Shown piece after piece: positions 24,695 through 36,234 of a stretch of DNA of 64,000 nucleotides. The stretch spans positions 52,934-116,933 of the forward strand of contig MVZN01000003.1 of the NCBI GenBank assembly GCA_002069125.1. The letters are read 5' to 3'. Within the stretch, counting starts at the first letter, position 1, and each line of letters starts with the position of its first letter. The translations under genes and the position numbers were made by a program. The notes beneath the pieces were generated by a model. It made no database searches, was not told where the DNA came from, and saw nothing but the letters and a program-made list of their open reading frames with translations. Origin of the DNA: Spirochaetes bacterium ADurb.BinA120 (GTDB lineage: Bacteria > Spirochaetota > UBA4802 > UBA5368).

Positions 24695-26578
24695 ATGGCA
24701 AGCGTGCTGGTGGAAAAACGCGATATCGATTTTATCCTGTACGAGCAGTTCGATGTACTCGAGTTAACTAAAAAGGAAAAGTTCAGCTATTTCTCCAAAG
24801 ACGAATTCGACATGACGATCGAACAGGCCCTAAAGTTCGCGGAGAACGATCTGGCCGTCACGAACCAGGACGGCGACCGCATAGGGGCGAAATGGGACAA
24901 CGGAAAGGTGACGGTGCCTCCTTCATTCCACGGCCCGCTGAAGGCCTTTGGTGAGGCCGGCTGGGTCTCAGCGGCGGACGATCCCGAGGTCGGAGGGCAG
25001 GGGCTGCCTTTTCTGGTTTTCACCGCATGTAATGAGATGTTCCATGCCGCCAACACGGCCATAAACCTCTATCCGGGCCTTGCGCACGGAGCGGGCAAGC
25101 TGATCGAGCTCTACGGCACCGAGGAGCAGAAGAAAAAATACCTGGGCAAGATCTATTCCTTCGAATGGGGCGGCAGCATGTGTCTCACCGAGCCGGGCGC
25201 AGGGAGCGATCTGGCCCATGTAGCGACAAAGGCCGTGCGCATCGACGACAGGCACTATAAGATCTCCGGACAGAAGATATTCATCACGGGCGGCGATTAC
25301 GACGCCAAGCCCAACATAGTCCACCCGGTGCTTGCGCGCCGGGAGGGCGATCCCGAGGGGATAAAGGGCATTTCGATCTTCATAGTCCCCAAGCACAGGG
25401 TAAACGACGACGGATCGATAGGCCAGTACAACGATGTGGTCTGTTCCGGCATAGAGCATAAGATGGGAATAAAGGGCTCGGCGACCTGCCAGCTCAGCTT
25501 CGGCGACAACGGCGACTGTATCGGCGAGATCCTGGGCCAGCCCTGCCAGGGGATAGAGATCATGTTCCACATGATGAACGAGGAGCGTCTCAATGTCGGG
25601 GTCCAGGCCCTCGGCCTCGCCTCCACGGCCTACCTCAACGCCCTTAAGTACGCGCAGGAGCGCCTGCAGGGCACCGATATCCGGCTTAAGGGGAAATCTA
25701 CGAGGCTCTTGAACATCATCAAGCACCCCGACATCAGGCGGAGCCTCCTGTGGATGAAGGCCTACGTGGAGGGACTGAGGGCGCTCAATTATTATGCCGC
25801 TTATTGCATGGACCTGCGAAACGCCGAGACCGACAAGGACGCGGCAAAGACCGCCAACGGCTTCCTCGAATTTCTCACGCCCATAAGCAAGGCCTTTTCA
25901 AGCGACATGGCCTACGATGTCTGCGAGCAGGCCATTCAAATTTTCGGCGGCTACGGCTTCTGCGGAGACTACCCGGTGGAGCAGTTCGCCCGCGATTGCA
26001 AGATCACATCCCTCTACGAGGGCACCAACGGGATGCAGGCGATAGACCTTCTGGGACGCAAGCTCCCCATGGCCAAGGGCGAGTTTTTCAAGTACATCGT
26101 CGGCCAGATGGAAAAGACCATAAAGGAGGCCGGCGCCGATATAGAGCTTAAAAAATATGTAGACCAGACAAACAAGGCCAAGGACAGCATGGTCGACTGC
26201 GCCCAGCACCTCATGGGGCTGATGCAGCAGATGCAGATACCCGAGGCCTTCGTCTCCGCGACCCCGTTCCTGGAGGTGGTGGGGGATGTCATCCTCGGAT
26301 GGATGCACCTGTGGCAGCTCTCGATCGCCCACAGAAGGCTCTCGGAGATATTCGAGAAGGCGAACGCGCTGACCGAGGACGAAAAGAGGGCCGTTATCAA
26401 CGACAACCGCGAGGCGGCCTTCTACTCCGGAAAGGTCCACTCGGCGCGGTTCTTCATCTCCAAGGTGCTTCCCCTGGTGGAGGGCAAGGTCAAGTCGATA
26501 AAGGACGACGACTTCGCCGCGCTCCAGATAGAGGAGGTGGCCTTCAGCGAGCTTGCGGTAGCTCCCGCCGGCGTCTGA
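24695..26578 (+). CDS. Acyl-CoA dehydrogenase, long form with C-terminal extension
   Basis: The start at 24695 follows TAGGAGGACG; the longer frame adds 12 residues. It is 627 residues against about 380 for short-chain enzymes. In order: N-terminal helical domain (VSAADDPEVGGQGLPF), beta domain (LTEPGAGSDLA), C-terminal helical domain with FGGYGF and CKITSLYEGTNGMQAIDLLG, and the extra C-terminal domain of the 600-residue subgroup. It oxidises an acyl-CoA with FAD and passes electrons to ETF, encoded 2 kb upstream. The chain-length range is unknown, and a DmdC-like sulfur substrate cannot be excluded. Confidence 0.92.
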   Translation: MASVLVEKRDIDFILYEQFDVLELTKKEKFSYFSKDEFDMTIEQALKFAENDLAVTNQDGDRIGAKWDNGKVTVPPSFHGPLKAFGEAGWVSAADDPEVGGQGLPFLVFTACNEMFHAANTAINLYPGLAHGAGKLIELYGTEEQKKKYLGKIYSFEWGGSMCLTEPGAGSDLAHVATKAVRIDDRHYKISGQKIFITGGDYDAKPNIVHPVLARREGDPEGIKGISIFIVPKHRVNDDGSIGQYNDVVCSGIEHKMGIKGSATCQLSFGDNGDCIGEILGQPCQGIEIMFHMMNEERLNVGVQALGLASTAYLNALKYAQERLQGTDIRLKGKSTRLLNIIKHPDIRRSLLWMKAYVEGLRALNYYAAYCMDLRNAETDKDAAKTANGFLEFLTPISKAFSSDMAYDVCEQAIQIFGGYGFCGDYPVEQFARDCKITSLYEGTNGMQAIDLLGRKLPMAKGEFFKYIVGQMEKTIKEAGADIELKKYVDQTNKAKDSMVDCAQHLMGLMQQMQIPEAFVSATPFLEVVGDVILGWMHLWQLSIAHRRLSEIFEKANALTEDEKRAVINDNREAAFYSGKVHSARFFISKVLPLVEGKVKSIKDDDFAALQIEEVAFSELAVAPAGV

Positions 26579-26592
26579 AACCGACCCGCTGA

Positions 26593-26635
26593 CGGCCGCG
26601 CGTATAATAACAGCACCGGCGCGCGGCCGATTTTA
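26593..26635 (+). terminator. Terminator of the acyl-CoA dehydrogenase gene
   Basis: A 10-bp stem (CGGCCGCGCG at 26593-26602 and complement at 26620-26629) with a 17-base loop, followed by ATTTTAG, 14 bases after the stop. Confidence 0.65.
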
Positions 26636-26759
26636 GTTCGCGTCGCATGCCAACGGGCCATCGAGGCGACGGGCGTGCGGCGCGAAAAAATCCTTGCATT
26701 CCACTGCTACCGAAGGCTAATGACATCCGGCGGTCGAAATCATACCCTGGAAGAGTGTA

Positions 26760-27149
26760 ATGGAAGAAATCTTGAACAAGGCGAACGAGCTCGGGCTGAT
26801 GGTCCGCGGCACGGACCTGTACAGGCGATACGAGGAGCTTTCGCTGAAGCTGGACGCGGACGAAGTCTCCAGGAAGCTTCTTGAAGAGTACGCTCGAGTA
26901 AGCGAGGAACTCTACGCCAAGGAGTCCTCCGGCGCGCCCATAGAGGTCGGGGAAAAGAAAAACTTTCAGGAACTCACCGAGAAAATTTCCAAAAACCAGC
27001 TTATCAAAGAATACATCGCGACACAGAGCTACTTCCTCAATTTGATGATGCAGATACAGAAGGTCATAAGCGAGCCCGTCGGCGAACCGATAGAACAGGG
27101 CCGTATTATAAAGCCCAATGCGGGCGGAAAGATCATCACGGACTTCTAA
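26760..27149 (+). CDS. YlbF/YmcA-family protein
   Basis: The protein is 129 residues, almost entirely helical. The first half matches the Com_YlbF pattern (ILNKANELGLMVRGTDLYRR, followed by YEELSLKLDADEVSRKLLEE). In Bacillus, YlbF, YmcA and YaaT form a complex that influences RNase Y and developmental phosphorelays. Many distant bacteria have single homologues of unknown role. The C-terminal tail (IIKPNAGGKIITDF) is unusual. It stands alone between the acyl-CoA dehydrogenase and rmuC. Confidence 0.8.
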   Translation: MEEILNKANELGLMVRGTDLYRRYEELSLKLDADEVSRKLLEEYARVSEELYAKESSGAPIEVGEKKNFQELTEKISKNQLIKEYIATQSYFLNLMMQIQKVISEPVGEPIEQGRIIKPNAGGKIITDF

Positions 27150-27392
27150 GCGCTTCCAATCCCTCTTCGGCCCGGTTTAGGGTCCGCGGGGTGCGCGACA
27201 GAACACCGGGGATATCCGGCGGTCGAGTGGGGCGCCGCGCCGAGGCGTCCCAGAGATACGCGCCCCCGGTCCATTGGATTTGACCATTTTTTCCCATCGA
27301 TATGCTCCACGTGTCCGGAAAGTGTTGCTTTTAATCCAGCATGGGGCGTATTTATACAAGAGCGGATAATTTAATCAATTGAAGGAGCCGGC

Positions 27393-28742
27393 ATGTCCCC
27401 ATACCTGATTATCGCCGTATTCGCGCTTCTGGTGATCAACCTGGTCATCGGGCTTGTAATTTTATTACGGAGCGACCGCCAGGGAGCGGCCGGGCTCGAA
27501 CAGCGCATGGCCTCGATCGAGAAGGGCCAGGAGCGCGCCGAGCATGCAGTGAAAGAGGAACTGGGCCGGGCCCGGCTGGAGGCCGCGGAGGTCGCCCGAC
27601 AGGGGAGGGAGGAGGGCGCGAACGGCCTGCGGCTCTTCGGCGACTCGCTCCTGGCGCGCATGGCCGAGATAGCGGGCATGCAGAAAAACCAGCTCGATTC
27701 GTTTTCGCGCCAACTGGCCACGCTCACCGAGTCCAACGAGACGAGGCTCGAGCGCATGCGCGCCACCGTTGAGGAGCGGCTGCGCACCCTGCAGGACGAC
27801 AATACGCAAAAGCTCGAGCAGATGCGCGCTACCGTGGACGAGAAGCTGCAGTCGACTCTCGAAAAGCGCCTTGGCGAATCCTTCAAGCTGGTTAGCGAAC
27901 GCCTGGAGCAGGTGTACAGAGGGCTCGGCGAGATGCAGGTGCTGGCGTCCAACGTCGGCGACCTTCGAAAGGTGCTGACGAACGTAAAGTCGCGCGGAAC
28001 CTGGGGAGAGATCCAGCTTGGGGCGCTGCTCGAGCAGATACTCACCAGGGAGCAGTACGAGGCGAACGTCGCCACGAAAAGCGGCAGCCGGGAACGGGTC
28101 GAGTTCGCAATTAGGCTGCCCGGCCGCGGCGACGGCGAGGCGGACTCGGTTTGGCTTCCCATCGACGCCAAGTTTCCCCAGGAGGACTACCAGCGCCTTA
28201 TAGAGGCGCAGGAGCAGGCGAACGCGCGCGCCGCCGAGGATGCCGCGAAGGGCCTGGAGGCGCGGATTAAATCCTCGGCGAAGGACATACGCGAAAAATA
28301 CCTCAATCCGCCCGAGACGACCGATTTCGGCATAATGTATCTGCCCACTGAGGGCCTCTACGCCGAGGCGATACGCCGAGGCGGCCTGACCGAAACGCTG
28401 CAGCGCGAGTACCGGGTCGTGGTGGCGGGCCCCACCACATTGGCCGCGCTTCTGAACAGCCTGCAGATGGGCTTTCGTACGCTCGCAATCGAGAAGCGCT
28501 CGAGCGAGGTCTGGGCGCTTTTGGGGGCGGTTAAGATGGAGTTCGGGCGTTTCGGCGACATGCTCGACAAGACGCAGCAGAAGCTTCGCGAGGCGAGTAA
28601 CACTATCGAGGACGCGGCGCGAAAAACGAGGACCATAGAGCGCAGGCTTCGAAAGGTGCAGGAGCTGCCCGCGGCCGAGGGCGCGGCGATGCTGTCGGAT
28701 GGAGACGAGGGTGAAGGGCCGATCGGCGGCGCCCCGGAATAG
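27393..28742 (+). CDS. rmuC: RmuC-family recombination-limiting protein
   Basis: The protein is 449 residues. An N-terminal membrane helix (about 4-26) is followed by a long coiled coil (about 30-190) and the RmuC nuclease-like domain (about 190-400, with SRGTWGEIQLGALLEQIL, LPIDAKFP and EGLYAEAIRRGG). RmuC limits inversion recombination between short inverted repeats in E. coli. A good site (AAGGAG) precedes the ATG. thiD follows after 20 bases, so the two are probably co-transcribed. Confidence 0.95.
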   Translation: MSPYLIIAVFALLVINLVIGLVILLRSDRQGAAGLEQRMASIEKGQERAEHAVKEELGRARLEAAEVARQGREEGANGLRLFGDSLLARMAEIAGMQKNQLDSFSRQLATLTESNETRLERMRATVEERLRTLQDDNTQKLEQMRATVDEKLQSTLEKRLGESFKLVSERLEQVYRGLGEMQVLASNVGDLRKVLTNVKSRGTWGEIQLGALLEQILTREQYEANVATKSGSRERVEFAIRLPGRGDGEADSVWLPIDAKFPQEDYQRLIEAQEQANARAAEDAAKGLEARIKSSAKDIREKYLNPPETTDFGIMYLPTEGLYAEAIRRGGLTETLQREYRVVVAGPTTLAALLNSLQMGFRTLAIEKRSSEVWALLGAVKMEFGRFGDMLDKTQQKLREASNTIEDAARKTRTIERRLRKVQELPAAEGAAMLSDGDEGEGPIGGAPE

Positions 28743-28762
28743 GATTTGTCGAGGAGGCCCAG

Positions 28763-29560
28763 ATGAGCATTGCGAGAGTGCTGACCATAGCCGGCTCGGA
28801 CTCCGGCGGCGGCGCCGGAATTCAAGCCGATCTTAAGACCATCACGGTGCTGGGCGGTTTCGGCATGAGCGTAATAACCGCGCTTACCGCCCAGAACACC
28901 GTGGGAGTGCAGGGGGTGTTAGACATCCCCGTGGACTTCATCGAGAAACAGTTCGACTCGGTGCTCTCGGACATCGGGGCGGACGCCGCGAAGACGGGGA
29001 TGCTCTCCTCGCCCGAGATCATAGGCGCGGTCGTCCGCAAGATCAGGGAATACGGGATAGACCGCCTTGTGGTGGACCCGGTAATGGTCGCCAAGGGGGG
29101 TGCGCATCTGTTGCGGGACGAGGCCCGCGAAAGCCTTATCAATGAGCTCCTCCCGCTGGCGCTCGTAGCCACCCCGAACATCCCCGAGGCGACGGCGCTG
29201 TGCGGAATCGCGATAGAATCCCCGGACGACATGAAGAGGGCCGCTCGCACAATCCATAAGATGGGCGCGCGTAACGTGGTTGTAAAGGGGGGACACCTGT
29301 CGGGTGACGCTTTGGACATCCTTTATGATGGAAAGGACTTCCATGTCCATAAAACCGGGCGCATCGCGACCGGCGACACCCACGGCACGGGATGCACCTA
29401 TTCCGCGGCCATAGCGGCCGCCCTGGCGCAAGGCGAGAGCGTCCCCGCCGCGGTGGAGAGCGCAAAGCGCTATATAACCGCGGCGATTCGCAATTCGCTT
29501 CGCCTTGGAAGCGGCCACGGCCCCACCAATCACCTGGCGCCCATCACCTCCCGCCCCTGA
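28763..29560 (+). CDS. thiD: Hydroxymethylpyrimidine (phosphate) kinase
   Basis: Phosphorylates HMP and HMP-P to HMP-PP for thiamine synthesis, a ribokinase-fold enzyme. 265 residues, normal. Seen: N-terminal IAGSDSGGGAGIQADLK, the substrate region TALTAQNT, DPVMVAKGG near residue 105, and the ATP/anion-hole motif GDTHGTGCTYSAAIAAALA near residue 205. AGGAGG precedes the start. No TPP riboswitch can fit in the 20-base gap to rmuC, and no other thi gene is nearby. Confidence 0.95.
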   Translation: MSIARVLTIAGSDSGGGAGIQADLKTITVLGGFGMSVITALTAQNTVGVQGVLDIPVDFIEKQFDSVLSDIGADAAKTGMLSSPEIIGAVVRKIREYGIDRLVVDPVMVAKGGAHLLRDEARESLINELLPLALVATPNIPEATALCGIAIESPDDMKRAARTIHKMGARNVVVKGGHLSGDALDILYDGKDFHVHKTGRIATGDTHGTGCTYSAAIAAALAQGESVPAAVESAKRYITAAIRNSLRLGSGHGPTNHLAPITSRP

Positions 29561-29623
29561 AGGCCGTTTCGCTTGACATGGGACCCGTTTCGCGTATAAA
29601 ATAGCGCGCGGAGGCCCTGTGGG

Positions 29624-31891
29624 ATGCTAAAATTCGCTCGAATATCGGCGGTGCTGAGTTTCGTTTTCTGGGCGGTTGCCGCTCTTAGTCCTCCTCGCAG
29701 TGACAGCCTTTATGCCGCTGTGCCTTTCATAATAGACGAGGATTTCAAGAACGCGGTCATTGGCCTTAACCTGGATATCCTCAGAGACAAGACCGGGCTG
29801 TTGGGCATCGACGAGGCGGCTTCGCCGGAGTTCAAGGACGGGTTTATTCCCTCCGGGTCCAAACGGCCCAATTTCGGCTATATACGCGACGCGGTCTGGG
29901 CGCGTTTCCGCCTGGACAACCGAACTGGCGGCATGGTAGAGCTACTTCTCGAGTTCCCCCAGCCCTTTGTGGACCATGTGGACTTCTATTCATTTTCCAA
30001 AGGCCGCGAAACGGTGGTACGAACCGGGGACATGCTCCCGTTCGATACGCGCCCCGTCCGCCACCGTAATTATGTCTTCCAAATACGGCAGGCACCCGGT
30101 ACGGCCGAATATTACCTGCGCGTGCGAACCACCTCCACACTGAGCCTTACGCTAAACCTCTGGTCACCGCAGTCGTTCAGTGAGCACGAGGAGCTTCTCA
30201 ACGCCTTCTTCTGGGCGTTTTACGGCATTTTGATGGCGATGCTGATCTACAACCTCCTCATCTTTTTCTCGGTGCGCGACCGCAGCTATCTCTATTACGT
30301 CTTCTTCGTGGCCATGCTCCTCGCCTATACCATGACCTTCAATGGGAATTCGTACATGTATCTGTGGCCGAAAAGCGTCTGGTGGGCGAACGTTTCGCTT
30401 ACGATATTCGTAAACCTGATGGCCGCGGGGGCATACCTCTTTGCGCGTTCCTTCCTGAAAACATGGGAGAACATGCCCCTGCTCGATAAAATGCTCATGC
30501 TGATGACCGCTGCAAGCGCAATAAATGCGCTCCTGGCGATTCTGCTTCCGCCCGGAAAGGCCGACGGTTTGGCCGCCTACACCTCGATACCCGGGATCGC
30601 GGTGCTCGCCCTGACGGCTCTTTTCGCGCTAAAAAAACGGGTCAGCGCCGCGAGGATTTACCTGGTGGCATGGCTTATTTTTATCATTGGCGGCCTGGCC
30701 TCGGCCCTCAGGGCGCTCGCCGTACTGCCCTCGAACTTTTTGATACACTACAGTATCCACATCGGAGCGGCGTTTCAGGTGATCCTCTTCTCATCGGGGC
30801 TGGCCGAGCGCATAAACAGCGCGCACTCGGGGCGCCTGCGGGCGCTCGAGGCCCTCGCCGAGTCCGAAGAGAAATATAGAAGGCTAATCGAAAACGCAAC
30901 CGAGTCGATATTCATTACACGGGACTTCCGCGTGGTGTTCGCCAACGCGCGCACCTTCGAGTTCGCGGGACGGAAACCCGAGGAGCTCATAGATATCCCC
31001 TACATCGATTACGTCCACCCGGACGATCGCGGGATTATGAAGGAGAGGTTCGAGCGGAGAATTTCGGGCGAGGATGTTCATAACGAACACGAGTTCAGGG
31101 TTATCGATTCCGAAGGCTCCGTGCGCTGGATGAGGGTGAGCGCCATGCTCATAGACTGGCAGGGACGACCGGCTGTCCTCAATTTCATGAACGATATCAC
31201 GGAGCGAAAGAATTCCGAAGCGCTACTTTTGGCCTCTTTACAGGAGAAAGAACTGCTTCTAAAAGAGATGCACCATCGCGTTAAGAACAATATGCAGATA
31301 CTCTCAAGCCTGTTGAGCCTGCAAATGCGGACCCTCGACGACGAGTCCGCGAGAGATATTATAATGGAAAGCCAGAACCGGATACGGTCGATGGCGCTTA
31401 TACACGAAAAGCTGTACCAGTCGGATAATTTTCTGGGTGTGGATTTTTCCGCATACATAGAAAACCTTGCTCATTCCCTTCTTGGCTCTTATTCGCGGGC
31501 GCGGACAATTGTGCGGCTCGATATTAAAGTCGAAAACGTCTTCCTCGGCATCGACACGGCCATTCCCTGCGGGCTCATCGTAAACGAGCTTCTAACCAAC
31601 TGTTTCAAACACGCGTTTACGGAAGGAGAGCGAGGTGAGGTGATCATCCGCTTCGGCGGCCGCGAGCTGGATGACCCGGAGGGCGCGTTTTACACGCTTT
31701 CGGTGAGGGACACGGGAAACGGGATCGCCGACGGGGTCGACACCGACTCCCCCTCTACCCTGGGGCTTCAGCTCGTAAAGACCCTGGTGGGCCAGCTTCG
31801 CGGGAGGCTGGCCATACACTCGAAGCCCGGAGAGGGAACGGAATTCGTCATAGATTTTCGAAGCCGTATATTGTGTCGACGGGATGCCTGA
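29624..31891 (+). CDS. 7TMR-DISM sensor histidine kinase (PAS, HisKA_2)
   Basis: The protein is 755 residues. In order: signal peptide (about 1-30), periplasmic 7TMR-DISM beta-sandwich domain (about 45-180), seven membrane helices (about 190-395), PAS domain (about 415-530), HisKA_2 phosphoacceptor (MHHRVKNNMQILSSLLSLQ, near residue 550), and HATPase (NELLTNCFKHAF, DTGNGIADG, LGLQLVKTLVG). The periplasmic domain usually binds a carbohydrate-like ligand. No response regulator is adjacent. Its last 44 bases overlap the 3' end of glgA on the other strand. Confidence 0.93.
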   Translation: MLKFARISAVLSFVFWAVAALSPPRSDSLYAAVPFIIDEDFKNAVIGLNLDILRDKTGLLGIDEAASPEFKDGFIPSGSKRPNFGYIRDAVWARFRLDNRTGGMVELLLEFPQPFVDHVDFYSFSKGRETVVRTGDMLPFDTRPVRHRNYVFQIRQAPGTAEYYLRVRTTSTLSLTLNLWSPQSFSEHEELLNAFFWAFYGILMAMLIYNLLIFFSVRDRSYLYYVFFVAMLLAYTMTFNGNSYMYLWPKSVWWANVSLTIFVNLMAAGAYLFARSFLKTWENMPLLDKMLMLMTAASAINALLAILLPPGKADGLAAYTSIPGIAVLALTALFALKKRVSAARIYLVAWLIFIIGGLASALRALAVLPSNFLIHYSIHIGAAFQVILFSSGLAERINSAHSGRLRALEALAESEEKYRRLIENATESIFITRDFRVVFANARTFEFAGRKPEELIDIPYIDYVHPDDRGIMKERFERRISGEDVHNEHEFRVIDSEGSVRWMRVSAMLIDWQGRPAVLNFMNDITERKNSEALLLASLQEKELLLKEMHHRVKNNMQILSSLLSLQMRTLDDESARDIIMESQNRIRSMALIHEKLYQSDNFLGVDFSAYIENLAHSLLGSYSRARTIVRLDIKVENVFLGIDTAIPCGLIVNELLTNCFKHAFTEGERGEVIIRFGGRELDDPEGAFYTLSVRDTGNGIADGVDTDSPSTLGLQLVKTLVGQLRGRLAIHSKPGEGTEFVIDFRSRILCRRDA

Positions 31892-33337
31892 CGGGCGTTC
31901 GGAGCGATTCGTACAGCCGCTCGTATTCCAGGGCCGCGTCGGCCCAGGAACGGCTGAATTCCATGGCGTTTTTCCGGAGCGAGTCCCAGGCGCGCCTGTT
32001 GTCGAAATGACGTATAACGTAACGAATCTTTTCGTACAACGCCTTTTGCGTCAGGTCCCCGAACTTGAAGCCGTTGCCGCTAAGGCTTCTTTCGTCCCAT
32101 TCGGAAACGGTGTCGTCCAGGCCGCCGGTGGCTCGCACAACCGGGATTGCGCCGTATTTCATGCTGTACATCTGGTTTAGACCGCACGGTTCGTAGCGCG
32201 ACGGCATGAGATAGATGTCGAGCCCGGCCTCGACGAGGTGCGACAGGGGCTCATCGTAGCCGCGGAAAATGCCGACACGCCCGGGAAACAGACGGCGGAG
32301 TTCCTCGAATTTATGGAATATCCAGTCCTCGCCCTGTCCCAGAAGAACAAACTGGAGGTTCACATCCGCGAGGAGCGCGCCGAGGGAGTCGGCAAGCACG
32401 TCCATTCCCTTCTGATGGGTTACGCGCGAAATGGAGCCGGTGAGCGGAGCGGCGGGATCGATCTTCAGGCCCATCCTTCTCTGCAGTTCCTCCCTGCACA
32501 CGCGCTTGCCGTCCATCATATCGGGCGAATAGCGCGCGGGAAGAAAGGTGTCGGTTTCCGGGTTCCATTTGGCGTAATCCACTCCGTTTGTTATTCCATA
32601 AAGGCGGCCCGATATACGCCCGAAGGTGTCGGCAAGATCGTATCCGAATTCCGGGGTTTGAAGCTCCTCGGCGTATTTCCTGCTTACCGTGGTGACGGCG
32701 TCGGCAAAAAGAAGCCCCCCTTTAAGAAAGTTCATCTGGTTAAAAAATTCGAGCCCCCCGTCATTGTAGTGTCTCCAATCCAGTCGCGTTAGATGGTAGA
32801 GCTCCGTCGGAAAAACCCCCTGGTATCCGGCGTTATGCACCGTCATTACAGCGGCGCTTTTTTTGAAAAACGGGTCCTCGCCATACAGTGTTTTGAGATA
32901 TACGGGCAAAAGCCCCGTCTGCCAGTCGTTACAGTGGAGGATGTCGGGCGCGAAGCCCAGGTCGCGAAGCGCCCTCATCGCGCCATGGCAGAAGAATATG
33001 AAGCGCTCGGCGTTGTCCGTATAGGCGGCGTGGCCATCATCATAAAGGCCATCGCGGCCGAAATAGAAATCGTGTTCGATGAAATAAGCCGTAATTCCGG
33101 GGATGTGCCGGGATTCCAGTATCGCCGCCCACTTCTCCCCATCCCCCAGAGGCACGCCCAGTGGTCCGCCCACGATGCTCAGCCCGAAGCGTTCCCGGTC
33201 GACGACGTAGTAACGCGGCATGAAAATGCGCACGTCGTGGCCCCTCCGCGCGAGGGCCGCGGGGAGGGCGTTCGAGACGTCGGCCAGCCCGCCGGTCTTC
33301 GCGAAGGGGTATGCCTCGGATGTAATAAAGGCGATCT

Positions 33338-33341
<4 letters not shown>
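31848..33341 (-). CDS. glgA: Glycogen synthase (ADP-glucose type, GT5)
   Basis: Transfers glucose from ADP-glucose to the growing alpha-1,4-glucan. 497 residues, normal. The N-terminal KTGGLADVSNALPAALARRG binds ADP-glucose. VMTVHNAGYQGVFP and the C-terminal PSRYEPCGLNQMYSMKYG followed by RATGGLDDTV are family motifs. The start overlaps the gpmI stop by 4 bases (translational coupling). The 3' end overlaps the convergent sensor kinase gene. Confidence 0.97.
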
Positions 33342-34993
<1,652 letters not shown>

Positions 34994-35178
34994 TTTCGGT
35001 ATCGTATCATCCGGATTGTCTTTGGGCATCGCGGCGCTGCGCTACGGGCGTCGGCGCGGCCGTGCGCGAATCGCGATGGTCCATCCGGGGTTTTTAGCAA
35101 ATCGGGGCGGGGATGTCCACCCAATTTTCGGGGAAAAGGCCCTTCGAGCTTTTTAGGACTTTCAGGGACCGGAGAGGC

Positions 35179-35511
35179 CTACAGGTATCTTTCGGTGAAT
35201 TCCTTCGTGGTGAGCAGGGGGACGAAATCGCGCGAAAACACCTTTTCGATCAGCAGGTGTACGCGGGAATTCATCCCGTAGAGTACGAAGTGTATCCGGG
35301 CTTCGTCGGCAATCTTTAGCATATTGAGGAGGGCGGCCATGCAGGCGGAGTTTAGATTGTCGACACCCGCAAGATCGAGCGCAATGAGGTCCGGGCGGAT
35401 CTCGACGGACTGCCGCATGGCCGCGAGGAGTTTCGCCTCGTCATGGTATTCGAAAAGTCCGGACAGGTGGATTATCTCTACATTTTTCGCGGTGCTTCGG
35501 CTTATCTCCAT
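35179..35511 (-). CDS. STAS-domain anti-anti-sigma factor
   Basis: The start is placed at 35511 (MEISRSTAKNVEI); the longer frame runs into the upstream gene. 110 residues, a single STAS domain: central LIALDLAGVDNLNSACMAAL with the phosphorylatable Ser in NSA. SpoIIAA/RsbV-type proteins are phosphorylated by an RsbW-type kinase and dephosphorylated by a SpoIIE-type phosphatase. The RsbW-like kinase is encoded two genes upstream in the same operon. Confidence 0.9.
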   Translation of the reverse strand: MEISRSTAKNVEIIHLSGLFEYHDEAKLLAAMRQSVEIRPDLIALDLAGVDNLNSACMAALLNMLKIADEARIHFVLYGMNSRVHLLIEKVFSRDFVPLLTTKEFTERYL

Positions 35512-35512
35512 G

Positions 35513-36226
35513 TCATTCCTCTGAACCGATACGGTATAGCCTGTCGAGCGTGTCACGCAGTCTCGTGATGCTTCCCTTGCTCTCCCCGGATAGCGTTACC
35601 GCCTCCTCCTTTCCGGTTTCGGCAAGATCGCGGGAAAGCGAGGCGATTAGGCGGAGGCTTTCGTCGTCGATGTCGCGCGCGATGCGCCGGATGTATCCGC
35701 GTTCCGCCGGTTTTCGCGCGGTCCACCGTCGGCGGAGTGCCGCAAGCGCCCTTCCGGCGGCGGGTGGGACACTACGCCGAAGGAGCAGATAGAGGAGATA
35801 GGGTGAGAGCAGATACAGGTTGACAAGCGCCATCGACAGCGCATAGGAGGGCATCTCCTCGTCCATGCTTTTACCCCAGACGAACCATAGTGCGTCCGCC
35901 AGCGCGAGCGACAGGAAGAACGATTGCCGCCCCCGGGGAATGCCTATCGCGGCGAAACCCGCGGAAAAGAGGAGGACGAAGAACAGAAGGGCCAGGGCGC
36001 GCGGGTCGACGAGGCGGGCGATCGTGCGGACGGCCGACGATATGCTTTCAAGGAAGCGCCAGACTCCTCCGGCCGTCTCGCGGATCTCATTGATTGCGAC
36101 GCGTATCTCGCTGAATGTGGACTTGGCGTCCTCGAGCACCGTCACGCCGCCGGCGGTAGCGGGCGGGAGGGGCGTTAAAAAGATTATGAATGATGCCGCG
36201 AGGGCGATTGACGCGGAGAGGTCCAT
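35513..36226 (-). CDS. Membrane protein of unknown function between RsbW-like and STAS genes
   Basis: The protein is 237 residues. It has an N-terminal signal or membrane segment (about 1-25), an amphipathic region, then about three membrane helices (about 84-160, including LALLFFVLLFSAGFAAIGI and ALVNLYLLSPYLLYLLL), and a basic, helical cytoplasmic tail of about 75 residues rich in Arg and Glu. No family recognised. Its position, 8 bases after the kinase gene and 1 base before the STAS gene, suggests a membrane input or anchoring element for the partner-switch pair. Confidence 0.7.
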   Translation of the reverse strand: MDLSASIALAASFIIFLTPLPPATAGGVTVLEDAKSTFSEIRVAINEIRETAGGVWRFLESISSAVRTIARLVDPRALALLFFVLLFSAGFAAIGIPRGRQSFFLSLALADALWFVWGKSMDEEMPSYALSMALVNLYLLSPYLLYLLLRRSVPPAAGRALAALRRRWTARKPAERGYIRRIARDIDDESLRLIASLSRDLAETGKEEAVTLSGESKGSITRLRDTLDRLYRIGSEE

Positions 36227-36234
36227 CGGACGGG

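Noticed and set aside
28743..28762. TPP riboswitch before thiD
   Set aside because: Only 20 bases separate rmuC and thiD, too short for the element.
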